A stretch of DNA of 64,000 bases from Tamlana crocina (GTDB taxonomy: Bacteria; Bacteroidota; Bacteroidia; Flavobacteriales; Flavobacteriaceae): contig CP158972.1 in the NCBI GenBank assembly GCA_040429635.1, positions 1,064,001 through 1,128,000 of the forward strand, read 5' to 3'. Every line of letters begins with the position of its first letter. The stretch's first letter is position 1. Both the position numbers and the translations under genes were made by a program. This document shows, one piece after another, positions 1 through 7,673 of this stretch. Below the pieces are notes generated by a model. It saw only the letters and a program-made list of their open reading frames with translations. It was not told the origin of the DNA and did not search any database.

Positions 1-1038
1 TTTGAAGATGTACATTCTAAAATTGAGTACGAACTTACCGTAAGTTTGGGTGACGTTGGAAAAAAGATACACACGGCACGCTCTAGAAACGATCAGGTTT
101 TAGTAGCGCTTCATTTGTATTACAAAGAAAATCTAGCCTTGGTTAAAGAAAAGACTAAAACGCTTTTCAATACACTTATAGATCAAGCTGAAAATTATAA
201 AGACAAGGTGTTGCCTGGTTATACGCACCTGCAAGTGGCCATGCCATCGTCTTTCGGGTTATGGTTTTCGGCCTATGCCGAATTGATGGTAGATGATGTG
301 TTTTTAATAGATGCGGCCATAAAAACGGTAGACCAAAATCCGTTGGGTTCTGCAGCGGGTTATGGAAGTTCATTCCCTATCGATAGGGAGTTTACTACTA
401 ACGAAATGGATTTTGCAACACTAAAGTACAATGTGGTAGCTGCACAAATGGGGCGTGGTAAAAACGAGCGTACCATTTCGGCTGCTTTAGGAAGCTTGGC
501 CAATACCATGTCGCGATTTGCAATGGACGTTTGTTTGTATATGAGCCAGAATTTCGGTTTTATTTCATTTCCTGATGAGTTAACCACAGGAAGTAGTATC
601 ATGCCGCATAAAAAGAACCCTGATGTGTTTGAGCTTATCCGTGGTAAGTGCAACAAAATACAAGCACTTCAAAGCGAAATGGTGTTAATTACCAATAATC
701 TGCCAAGTGGATATCACCGCGATTTTCAATTGTTGAAAGAAAACATGATTGCCGCCTTTGAAGAAATTAAGGATATTTTGGACATTTTCAATTATTCCAT
801 TCAGCAAATCATTGTAAAGGATATTGATACCAACAGCGATTTGTACAAGTATTTATTTACGGTGGATAATATCAACACTTTGGTGGTTGAAGGGCAAACT
901 TTCCGGGAGGCTTACCAGAAAATCGGTGGCCAGGTACAGGACGGAACCTATGTGCCGGATACCTCGAAGAAGCATACCCACGAAGGCAGTATCCATAACC
1001 TGTGTTTAGATAAAATCAGGGCTAAGTTTCCCAAGTAA
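1..1038 (+). CDS. argH: Argininosuccinate lyase, 5' end cut off by window
   Basis: Last step of arginine synthesis: splits argininosuccinate into arginine and fumarate in the cytoplasm. The reading frame is open from base 1, so the true start lies upstream; 345 residues are visible and roughly 80 N-terminal residues are probably missing compared with the usual length of about 420-460. The fumarate lyase superfamily signature GSSIMPHKKNP is present near base 592, and the segment HTARSRNDQ near base 70 is the conserved ArgH substrate-binding region. The gene ends in TAA and is followed by a hairpin shared with the convergent gene on the other strand. Identification is firm. Confidence 0.95.
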   Translation, partial: FEDVHSKIEYELTVSLGDVGKKIHTARSRNDQVLVALHLYYKENLALVKEKTKTLFNTLIDQAENYKDKVLPGYTHLQVAMPSSFGLWFSAYAELMVDDVFLIDAAIKTVDQNPLGSAAGYGSSFPIDREFTTNEMDFATLKYNVVAAQMGRGKNERTISAALGSLANTMSRFAMDVCLYMSQNFGFISFPDELTTGSSIMPHKKNPDVFELIRGKCNKIQALQSEMVLITNNLPSGYHRDFQLLKENMIAAFEEIKDILDIFNYSIQQIIVKDIDTNSDLYKYLFTVDNINTLVVEGQTFREAYQKIGGQVQDGTYVPDTSKKHTHEGSIHNLCLDKIRAKFPK

Positions 1039-1062
1039 CAGCAAATATTCAATAAGAAAAAT

Positions 1063-1105
1063 ATTCCTCAGTTTTAAAGTGTTTCACGATTAAAAACTGA
1101 GGAAT
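1063..1105. terminator. Bidirectional terminator hairpin between argH and the ROK kinase gene
   Basis: A 13-bp perfect stem (ATTCCTCAGTTTT at 1063-1075 with its complement at 1093-1105) around a 17-base loop, with A-rich and T-rich flanks. It lies between two convergent genes and can end transcription in both directions. Confidence 0.7.
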
Positions 1106-1128
1106 TTAGCTTGAACTGTTACGTTATT

Positions 1129-1869
1129 TTAGGGCTTGTCGTTAGGGTGCAATGCAGCGGCCGCTGCACCAATTATACCCGCATGATTTCCTAAATAGGC
1201 AGGAATAACGGGAGTGTCTATTTTTATGTGCTTTTTATATTCATCGAAATGTTTGGACGTGCCTCCGCCTAAAAAAATATAATCGGGGCTACATAAGGTT
1301 TCCACAATTTCCAAAAAGACATTAAACCGTTTTCCCCACTTTTTAAAGCTTAATTTTTTACGCTTTTTAACTGAGGCTTATTCAATACATTCGTATTTCT
1401 TATAAGGAATTCTGCCCATTTCAAAATTAGGTATCAGTTGACCGTTATAGAAAACACCTGTACCTAAACCTGTGCCAATAGTGACCATCACCACTAAGCC
1501 CTGTTTGTCTTTTCCAATGCCATAATTCATTACTGCATAACCGGCAGCATCGGCATCGTTTATAACGTGAACCGGAAGCTTGCAGGCATCAGAAAATAAT
1601 TTTTCGGCATTGACGTTCATCCAGCTGGGGTGTAAGTTTCCGGTAGATTTACACACACCATTTTTTATAATAGTTGGGAAACCACAACCAACGGGGCCTT
1701 TGTAGTTAAAATGCTGAACAATAGCGTTGAAGGTTTTGGCCATATCTTCGGGTGATCTGGATGACGGAGTAGCAATTCTATGTCGCTCGGTTAGCATTTC
1801 TCCGGTTTCTGAGTCTACAATAGCACCTTTCATTCCTGAGCCACCTACATCAATTCCTAGTAATTCCAT
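1129..1869 (-). pseudogene. ROK-family polyphosphate glucokinase-like gene with one in-frame stop
   Basis: Encodes a ROK-type sugar kinase (closest in appearance to polyphosphate glucokinases, which phosphorylate glucose using polyphosphate or ATP). The N-terminal part (1378-1869, 163 residues) starts MELLGIDVGGSGMKG, the phosphate-binding motif of the ASKHA fold, and contains NDADAAG with the catalytic Asp and the GTGLGTG loop. A TAA at 1378-1380 interrupts it. The same frame then continues without shift through 83 codons (1129-1377) containing the family's C-terminal IFLGGGTSK motif and ending HPNDKP. Without the stop the product would be 246 residues, the usual family length. Either a recent nonsense mutation or a base-call error; the split product would lack the C-terminal nucleotide-binding half. 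Confidence 0.8.
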
Positions 1870-1922
1870 TTAGGTTTTAAATTTTGATTCAGCTTAAAAA
1901 TACAACAGTTTCGATAAATTAA

Positions 1923-1949
1923 AAAAGCGCATGTAAAACATGCGCTTTT
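1923..1949. terminator. Terminator hairpin downstream of leuB
   Basis: A 12-bp perfect stem (AAAAGCGCATGT at 1923-1934, complement at 1938-1949) with a 3-base loop. Read on the minus strand it ends in a T-run, fitting termination of the leuA-leuB transcript before the kinase gene. Confidence 0.8.
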
Positions 1950-2000
1950 AAGGACTTCCAAAATGTTTAGTTTTAATATGTTGGCGACTAACTCAAATAA

Positions 2001-3119
2001 TTAAATAATAGTGGATTGCCCTAAATGTATATTTGTAAAGTTTAGATTGGTCTCGTCTGGATTATTGATGAAATCTTCAATAAAGTCGCCCACTTTCGTG
2101 GTGCTAATATTGTCGTACTTGTTATTTAAATCAGGTGTAGTGATGTGTAGTTTTAACGACTTGTCTACACCTTCGCGCACTAAGGCAGCTTCTTCGTCAA
2201 GTCCGAAATGATCAAGCAACATAGCTGCCGATAGAATTGAAGCGATGGGGTTGGCAATGCCTTTGTTGGCTGCTTTGGTGTACGCACCGTGAATGGGTTC
2301 GAACATAGCATGCTCGTTGCCAAGTGAGGCCGAAGCCAATAAACCTATAGATCCTACAATCACGCTGGCTTCTTCCGAAAGGATATCACCAAACATATTT
2401 TCAGTTAAAATGACATCAAACTGTCTTGGGCGGATAATGAGCTCCATAGCCGCATTGTCAATGTAAAGGTAATTGACTTTTACATCGGGATATTGCGGTG
2501 CGATTTCAAGTACCACGCGCCTCCATAATCTGGAACTTTCCAAAACGTTAGCCTTGTCAACCAGTGCAAGTTTGCGTTTTCTCGATTGTGCCGCTTTAAA
2601 GGCTTGATGTGCAATGCGCTCAATTTCAAAACGGTGGTAGGTACAAACATCAGAAGCGGTATTGCCATCTTCGCTCAAACTGCGTTCACCAAAATAAATG
2701 CCGCCCGTTAATTCGCGGTAAATAAGAATATTGGTGTCTTTTATTTGGCGTACTTTTAAGGATGATTTGCTCAACAAATCGTCGTAGGCGATAACTGGCC
2801 TAATATTAGTGTGTAGGCCCAAGGCTTTTCGAATACCCAAGAGACCTTGTTCAGGACGTATTTTGGCATCGGGGTCTAAATCGAAAGCTGTTTTTCCAAT
2901 GGCTCCAAAAAGGACAGCATCGGCTTTTGTGCAAATATCAATAGTTTCCTGCGGAAGCGCCGTGCCATGTTTATCTATGGCACTGGCGCCAACTAAGGCA
3001 TAATTAAATGTAAATACGTGGTTAAATTCCATAGCTATAGCTTTCAGAACCTTAACGGCTTGAGCTGTAACTTCTGGACCAATGCCATCACCTGGCAAAA
3101 CGGCAATATTTAACTTCAT
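2001..3119 (-). CDS. leuB: 3-isopropylmalate dehydrogenase
   Basis: Third step of leucine synthesis: NAD-dependent oxidation and decarboxylation of 3-isopropylmalate in the cytoplasm. The 372-residue product begins MKLNIAVLPGDGIGPEV, the conserved N-terminus of the isocitrate/isopropylmalate dehydrogenase family, and contains YIDNAAMELI and the signature around TENMFGDILSEEA with the metal-binding Asp. The length is at the upper end of the family because of a short extra C-terminal tail (after FIEDFINN). It follows leuA after 15 bases on the same strand, so the two are one transcript; leuC and leuD are not in this window. Confidence 0.95.
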   Translation of the reverse strand: MKLNIAVLPGDGIGPEVTAQAVKVLKAIAMEFNHVFTFNYALVGASAIDKHGTALPQETIDICTKADAVLFGAIGKTAFDLDPDAKIRPEQGLLGIRKALGLHTNIRPVIAYDDLLSKSSLKVRQIKDTNILIYRELTGGIYFGERSLSEDGNTASDVCTYHRFEIERIAHQAFKAAQSRKRKLALVDKANVLESSRLWRRVVLEIAPQYPDVKVNYLYIDNAAMELIIRPRQFDVILTENMFGDILSEEASVIVGSIGLLASASLGNEHAMFEPIHGAYTKAANKGIANPIASILSAAMLLDHFGLDEEAALVREGVDKSLKLHITTPDLNNKYDNISTTKVGDFIEDFINNPDETNLNFTNIHLGQSTII

Positions 3120-3134
3120 TTCGTATTTACTGGT

Positions 3135-4310
3135 TTAAGCAGAAGTGATTTCTTTGTACACTTTGCTGTTTTCTATAATGTAATGGATGTCGTTATCATC
3201 AACTTCTTTTTTAGTATCGGCAAAATCTAAGAAATTAGCATAGATTTCATCCAATTGAAGCTTGGTTAATTCATATCCAATATTTTTTGCTCTGTAAGCT
3301 AATGCGGCTCTACCACTTCTGGCAGTCAATACAATAGCCGATTCTGTAACACCAACATCTTTAGGGTCGATGATTTCGTAAGTTTCACGGTTTTTGATTA
3401 CCCCATCTTGATGGATGCCCGAACTGTGAGCAAAGGCGTTGGCCCCTACAATAGCTTTGTTGGGTTGGGTGTAAATACCCATGTTATCTGAAACTAATTG
3501 GCTAATGCCATAAAGCATTTCAGACTTTATGTTGGTATCCAAATTTAAATAAGGGTGCTGCCTTAAAATCATTACCACTTCTTCTAAAGCAGTGTTTCCT
3601 GCACGCTCGCCAATACCGTTTATGGTACACTCAATTTGTCGGGCGCCGTTAATTACCCCTTCAATGGAATTGGCCGTAGCCAAGCCTAAATCGTTATGGC
3701 AGTGGCAGGATAAAATGGCTTTATCAATACCCTTAACGTTTTCCTTCAAATATTTAATTTTTGCACCATACTCGCTAGGCAAGCAATAGCCTGTAGTATC
3801 AGGAATATTCAATACGGTAGCACCTGCTTTAATAACGGCTTCACAAACTTGTGCCAAATAATCGTTATCGGTTCTACCGGCATCTTCTGCGTAAAACTCA
3901 ACATCTTCTACAAAAGTTTTAGCATAGCTTACTGCTTTAACAGCGCGCTCGATAATGGCCTCTCTGTTAGATCTGAATTTGTGTTTTATATGGGAGTCCG
4001 AAGTACCAATACCAGTGTGTATTCTTGGCGTTTTAGCATACTTTAAAGCTTCGGCAGCAACTTTTATATCGTTTTCTACTGAGCGCGTTAAACCGCAAAC
4101 GGTAGCGTTTTTTACTATTTTGGAAATAGCTTCGACCGATTTAAAATCACCGGGGCTAGACACCGGAAAACCAGCTTCAATAATATCAACCCCTAATTTA
4201 TCCAGCTGCTCGGCTATGATTAATTTTTGGTCGGTATTAAGCTTGCATCCAGGGACTTGCTCGCCATCTCTTAACGTTGTGTCAAAAATTTGTACTTTGT
4301 TATCAGACAT
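3135..4310 (-). CDS. leuA: 2-isopropylmalate synthase, short form without regulatory domain
   Basis: First committed step of leucine synthesis: condenses acetyl-CoA with 2-oxoisovalerate. The 391-residue product has the HMGL/DRE-TIM signature [10 protein letters not shown] near the N-terminus and the metal-binding HCHNDLGLA motif with the following GIGERAGN. Classical LeuA proteins are about 510-560 residues and end in a leucine-binding allosteric domain; here the protein stops after the linker helices (ending [10 protein letters not shown]), so that domain is absent. Placement before leuB supports LeuA over the related citramalate or homocitrate synthases, but substrate choice cannot be proved from sequence. 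Starts at ATG with no clear Shine-Dalgarno. Confidence 0.88.
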   Translation of the reverse strand: MSDNKVQIFDTTLRDGEQVPGCKLNTDQKLIIAEQLDKLGVDIIEAGFPVSSPGDFKSVEAISKIVKNATVCGLTRSVENDIKVAAEALKYAKTPRIHTGIGTSDSHIKHKFRSNREAIIERAVKAVSYAKTFVEDVEFYAEDAGRTDNDYLAQVCEAVIKAGATVLNIPDTTGYCLPSEYGAKIKYLKENVKGIDKAILSCHCHNDLGLATANSIEGVINGARQIECTINGIGERAGNTALEEVVMILRQHPYLNLDTNIKSEMLYGISQLVSDNMGIYTQPNKAIVGANAFAHSSGIHQDGVIKNRETYEIIDPKDVGVTESAIVLTARSGRAALAYRAKNIGYELTKLQLDEIYANFLDFADTKKEVDDNDIHYIIENSKVYKEITSA

Positions 4311-4459
4311 TTAATTAAAATATATTTTCTTTTTGTTCTACGAATGTATATTTTGGTTTCTAAAATACAGAATCCAACAAACTGTTTTTACGATGTTTAA
4401 GCGTATTGATGTTTAGTTAAATACTTGAAAAACAATACTTTAATCTGTTTATTATAACT

Positions 4460-6013
4460 ATGACAAAAGAGCAAAAAGATAATTTGTTTGTTTTGGTGAA
4501 ATCCCTTTCTAAGTCTGAAAAAAGGCAATTTAAGCTCTATGTGGGACGATTGGGAGTGAATGAAGATTCGAAATTCTTGATGCTTTTTAATATTCTCGAT
4601 AAGCTTTCGGTGTACGACGAAGCTGCTATACTTAAAAAAGGGATTGTAAAAAAACAGCAGCTTTCTAATTTAAAAGCACACTTGTACAAGCAAATCTTAA
4701 TAAGTTTACGGTTAAACCCTTCCCACCAAAATGTAAGGATTCAAATTCGCGAACAGTTAGATTTTGCAACTATTTTATACCACAAAGGGCTTTATAAACA
4801 AAGCTTAAAAATTTTAGATAAAGCGAAAAACTTGGCCATTGCGCATGAAGAAAAGAATGCCGCCTACGAAATTGTTGAACTTGAAAAAGTAATCGAGTCG
4901 CAGTACATAACCCGCAGTTTGAGCAATCGAGCCGACGAGCTGTCCATCCAAGCCAAAGAACTAAGTCAGCAAAATGTTTTGGCCAGTAAACTGTCTAATT
5001 TGTCGCTGCAATTATATGGGTTGTTCCTAAAAACAGGTTACATTAAAAACGACGAAGAACACCAAATTGTTACCAAATATTTTAATGACCGATTGCCAAA
5101 ATACGACATCAATAAATTGGGCTTTCGAGAAAAACTTTGGCTCTACAAATCGTACTTGTGGTACAGTTTTTTAACAGTCGATTTTTTATCGTGCTACAAG
5201 TACGCCTCCAAATGGGTCGATTTGTTTTATGATAACAAAGATATGATTGTGCTTAACCCAGTATTCTTTTTACGTGGTAATCACTATTTGTTGGAAGCTT
5301 TGTTCTACTTGCAGCAATACGAAAAGTTCAAAACAGCGCTACATCGTTTGGAAGAAATCACCCAAGAGAAATGGTTTCCATTGGACGACAACAACGAAAG
5401 TTTAGCCTTTTTATATGTTTACAATAACAAGTTCAATCTGCATTTCATGGAGGGTTCTTTTAAGGAAGGGCTGCCCTTAATTGAAGAGGTTTTGGAGCGG
5501 TTGAAAAACTACCAAAACCGCATAGACGAGCACCATATTATGGTGTTTTACTATAAAATAGCCAGTATGTATTTTGGTGCTGGCGAAAACAAAAAATGCA
5601 TACAGTTTTTAGATAAAATTATTAGTAACAAGTCTTTGCAAATGCGAGAAGATTTGTTGTGTTTTTCGCGTATTTTGAATTTGGTGGCGCATTACGAAGC
5701 AGGTCTGGATTATAATTTAGATGCCTTGATTAGGAGCACTTATAAGTTTTTAATCAAGATGGAAGATTTGTACGAAGTGCAAAAAGAGTTCATCAAGTTT
5801 TTACGTGGTTTGGGCGATATTTATCCGCATGAAGTGAAAAATGAATTCATTAAACTGCATAAAAAACTAAAAGAATTTGAAGACGATCCTTACCAAAGTC
5901 GGGCGTTTTTGTATTTAGATATTATTTCTTGGTTGGAGTCTAAAATACAGAACAGGCCAATAGGTTTGGTGATTAGAAATAAGTTTCACCAAAGGCGCCA
6001 CGAGAAACCATAA
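4460..6013 (+). CDS. Conserved helical-repeat protein of unknown function
   Basis: A 517-residue cytoplasmic protein with no signal peptide or membrane segment. It is almost entirely predicted alpha helix, with repeated aromatic and leucine spacing (for example LYKQSLKILDKAKNLA and ENKKCIQFLDKIISN) that resembles tetratricopeptide-type helical pairs, so a scaffold or protein-interaction role is the most that can be inferred. The N-terminus (KSLSKSEKRQFKLYV) is characteristic of a Bacteroidota family I recognise only as uncharacterised. It is divergently oriented from leuA with a 149-base gap and has its own transcription unit; the SAM riboswitch lies downstream. The function is unknown. Confidence 0.75.
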   Translation: MTKEQKDNLFVLVKSLSKSEKRQFKLYVGRLGVNEDSKFLMLFNILDKLSVYDEAAILKKGIVKKQQLSNLKAHLYKQILISLRLNPSHQNVRIQIREQLDFATILYHKGLYKQSLKILDKAKNLAIAHEEKNAAYEIVELEKVIESQYITRSLSNRADELSIQAKELSQQNVLASKLSNLSLQLYGLFLKTGYIKNDEEHQIVTKYFNDRLPKYDINKLGFREKLWLYKSYLWYSFLTVDFLSCYKYASKWVDLFYDNKDMIVLNPVFFLRGNHYLLEALFYLQQYEKFKTALHRLEEITQEKWFPLDDNNESLAFLYVYNNKFNLHFMEGSFKEGLPLIEEVLERLKNYQNRIDEHHIMVFYYKIASMYFGAGENKKCIQFLDKIISNKSLQMREDLLCFSRILNLVAHYEAGLDYNLDALIRSTYKFLIKMEDLYEVQKEFIKFLRGLGDIYPHEVKNEFIKLHKKLKEFEDDPYQSRAFLYLDIISWLESKIQNRPIGLVIRNKFHQRRHEKP

Positions 6014-6047
6014 TACCGACGAAAAAGTAAATTTTCCCTTAAAAAAT

Positions 6048-6079
6048 TTGGATATTAACTTTTTCTGAACGAATATTTG
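6048..6079 (+). promoter_or_regulatory. Candidate promoter for the metY transcript
   Basis: TTG at 6048-6050 and AATATTTG at 6072-6079 (one mismatch to the Bacteroidota -7 consensus TAnnTTTG), separated by 21 bases, within the known 17-23 spacing. Transcription would start near 6083-6086, about 25 bases before the riboswitch. Confidence 0.5.
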
Positions 6080-6109
6080 CATTCACGAAGTTCAAACACT
6101 TATTGAGAT

Positions 6110-6218
6110 GTTATCAAGAAAGGCGGAGGGATTAGACCCAATGAAGCCTTAGCAACCCTTTATCTGTAAAGAAGGTGCTACATTCTGCCACATAGCCTAG
6201 TGCTGTTGGATAGATAAC
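6110..6218 (+). promoter_or_regulatory. SAM-I (S-box) riboswitch upstream of metY
   Basis: The leader contains the S-box core in order: GTTATCAAGAAAGGCGGAGG, GGATTAGACCC, ATGAAGCC, TTAGCAACC, then AAGGTGCTACATTCTGCC, closed by GATAAC at 6213-6218, which pairs with GTTATC at 6110-6115 to form P1. These are the universally conserved elements of the SAM-I aptamer (kink-turn, pseudoknot and ligand pocket). It precedes metY by about 118 bases, so methionine-pathway expression is expected to fall when SAM is abundant. The expression platform is unclear: only a weak CACTT/AAGTG hairpin at 6277-6290 is visible. The 6014-6335 gap holds nothing else that I can support. Confidence 0.93.
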
Positions 6219-6335
6219 CACACAGAATTACTTCAGGTAGTTTTATAAATTCTTCATAACATTTTTCTAATAAGTACACTTTTTTAAGTGCATTGACTTT
6301 ATATTATTTTTGTTAAATAAGAAAAAAATAGAAAA

Positions 6336-7610
6336 ATGAGTAATCAAAAATTAGCAACAAATGCTTTACATGCTGGGCATGATGTAACAACCAATGCAGG
6401 AACAAGGGCTGTTCCTATTTATCAAACTACATCTTATGTGTTCAACAATACAGACCATGCAGCCAATTTGTTTTCATTACAGGAATTAGGGTTTATTTAT
6501 ACCCGTTTAAATAATCCTACCAACCAAATTTTGCAAGAACGTTTGGCAGCTGTTGAGGGCGGTATTGGCGCTGTGGTGTTCGCTTCCGGAACCTCGGCAA
6601 TTTCTACTGGTTTGCTTACTTTGTTAAAAGCTGGTGACCATATTGTAGCATCAAGCAGCTTGTATGGAGGAACTTATAACTTGTTGAACGTAACGTTGCC
6701 AAGGTTGGGCATTACTACAACCTTTGTAGATGCCGATAACCCAGATAACTTTGCAGAGGCAGTTCAGGATAATACCAGAGCATTTTTTGTAGAATCTTTA
6801 GGAAACCCCAAGCTGGATGTGTTGGATTTAAAGTCTATTTCGGTGCATGCTAAGGCTGCTGGGGTGCCTTTTATTGTAGATAACACCGTGGCAACTCCCG
6901 CTTTGCTTAACCCGATTGAGCATGGCGCCAACATTGTAATCCATTCGTTAACAAAATACATTGGTGGTCAAGGTACTTCTTTAGGAGGTGCTATTATTGA
7001 TGCTGGTACTTTCGATTGGACCAACGGAAAGTTCCCGGAGTTTACAGAGCCATCGGCAGGTTACCATGGTTTAGTGTATAGCGAGGCACTTGGGGCAGCA
7101 GCCTACACATTCAAATTAATTTTAGAAGGCTTAAGGGATTTAGGTGGCGCATTGAGCCCTACCAATGCTTTTAACATCATCCAAGGGTTGGAGACTCTGC
7201 CAGTTTGTATAAAGCAGCATAGTGAAAATGCACTTGAAATAGCTAAATGGTTAGAAGAGCAGCCAGAAGTGGCGTGGGTAAATTATCCTGGTTTAGAAAG
7301 CAGTAAGTATAAAGAATTGGCCGATAAGTATTTGCCAAAAGGGCAGAGTGGTATTGTAACCTTTGGTGCCAAGGGCGGATTTGATGCGGCAAAAGCCATT
7401 TCAGATAACACCAAATTATTCTCGTTATTGGCCAATATTGGAGATACCAAATCCCTAATTATTCACCCAGCGAGTACAACCCACCAGCAATTAACTGAAG
7501 AACAGCAAGCATCAGCAGGTGTTTCAGGTGATTTAATTAGATTGTCGGTTGGAATTGAGGATGTTGAGGATTTAAAAGCCGATTTAAAAGAGGCTTTCGC
7601 AAAAATATAA
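6336..7610 (+). CDS. metY: O-acetylhomoserine sulfhydrylase (Cys/Met PLP enzyme)
   Basis: Converts O-acetylhomoserine plus sulfide to homocysteine and acetate, the direct sulfhydrylation route to methionine. The 424-residue product is the length usual for MetY rather than for cystathionine gamma-synthase (about 380). It has the PLP lysine in HSLTKYIGGQG at about residue 207, the GYHG(L) segment typical of the O-acetylhomoserine aminocarboxypropyltransferase subfamily, and the C-terminal HPASTTHQQL motif. The SAM-I riboswitch upstream and the MetX-containing fusion downstream (which would supply O-acetylhomoserine) support this assignment. Confidence 0.93.
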   Translation: MSNQKLATNALHAGHDVTTNAGTRAVPIYQTTSYVFNNTDHAANLFSLQELGFIYTRLNNPTNQILQERLAAVEGGIGAVVFASGTSAISTGLLTLLKAGDHIVASSSLYGGTYNLLNVTLPRLGITTTFVDADNPDNFAEAVQDNTRAFFVESLGNPKLDVLDLKSISVHAKAAGVPFIVDNTVATPALLNPIEHGANIVIHSLTKYIGGQGTSLGGAIIDAGTFDWTNGKFPEFTEPSAGYHGLVYSEALGAAAYTFKLILEGLRDLGGALSPTNAFNIIQGLETLPVCIKQHSENALEIAKWLEEQPEVAWVNYPGLESSKYKELADKYLPKGQSGIVTFGAKGGFDAAKAISDNTKLFSLLANIGDTKSLIIHPASTTHQQLTEEQQASAGVSGDLIRLSVGIEDVEDLKADLKEAFAKI

Positions 7611-7623
7611 ACTTAAAAATGAG

Positions 7624-7657
7624 AGGCTCCGTTGGGTAGCAATATTCAGCGGAGCCT
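7624..7657 (+). promoter_or_regulatory. Hairpin between metY and the MetX-ThrA fusion gene
   Basis: AGGCTCCG at 7624-7631 pairs perfectly with CGGAGCCT at 7650-7657, followed by only three T residues. It sits 16 bases before the TTG start of the fusion gene. It could be a weak terminator that tunes downstream expression or an mRNA-stabilising structure. Confidence 0.45.
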
Positions 7658-7673
7658 TTAAAACAACAAAACA

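Noticed and set aside
1378-1380. Programmed readthrough or recoding of the TAA in the sugar kinase gene
   Set aside because: No flanking structure or known recoding signal is visible; a nonsense mutation or base error is simpler.
4311-4459. A leucine leader peptide upstream of leuA
   Set aside because: No short frame with a run of Leu codons and no terminator hairpin was found on the minus strand.
6277-6290. Terminator as the expression platform of the metY riboswitch
   Set aside because: The CACTT/AAGTG stem is only five pairs and has no following T-run.
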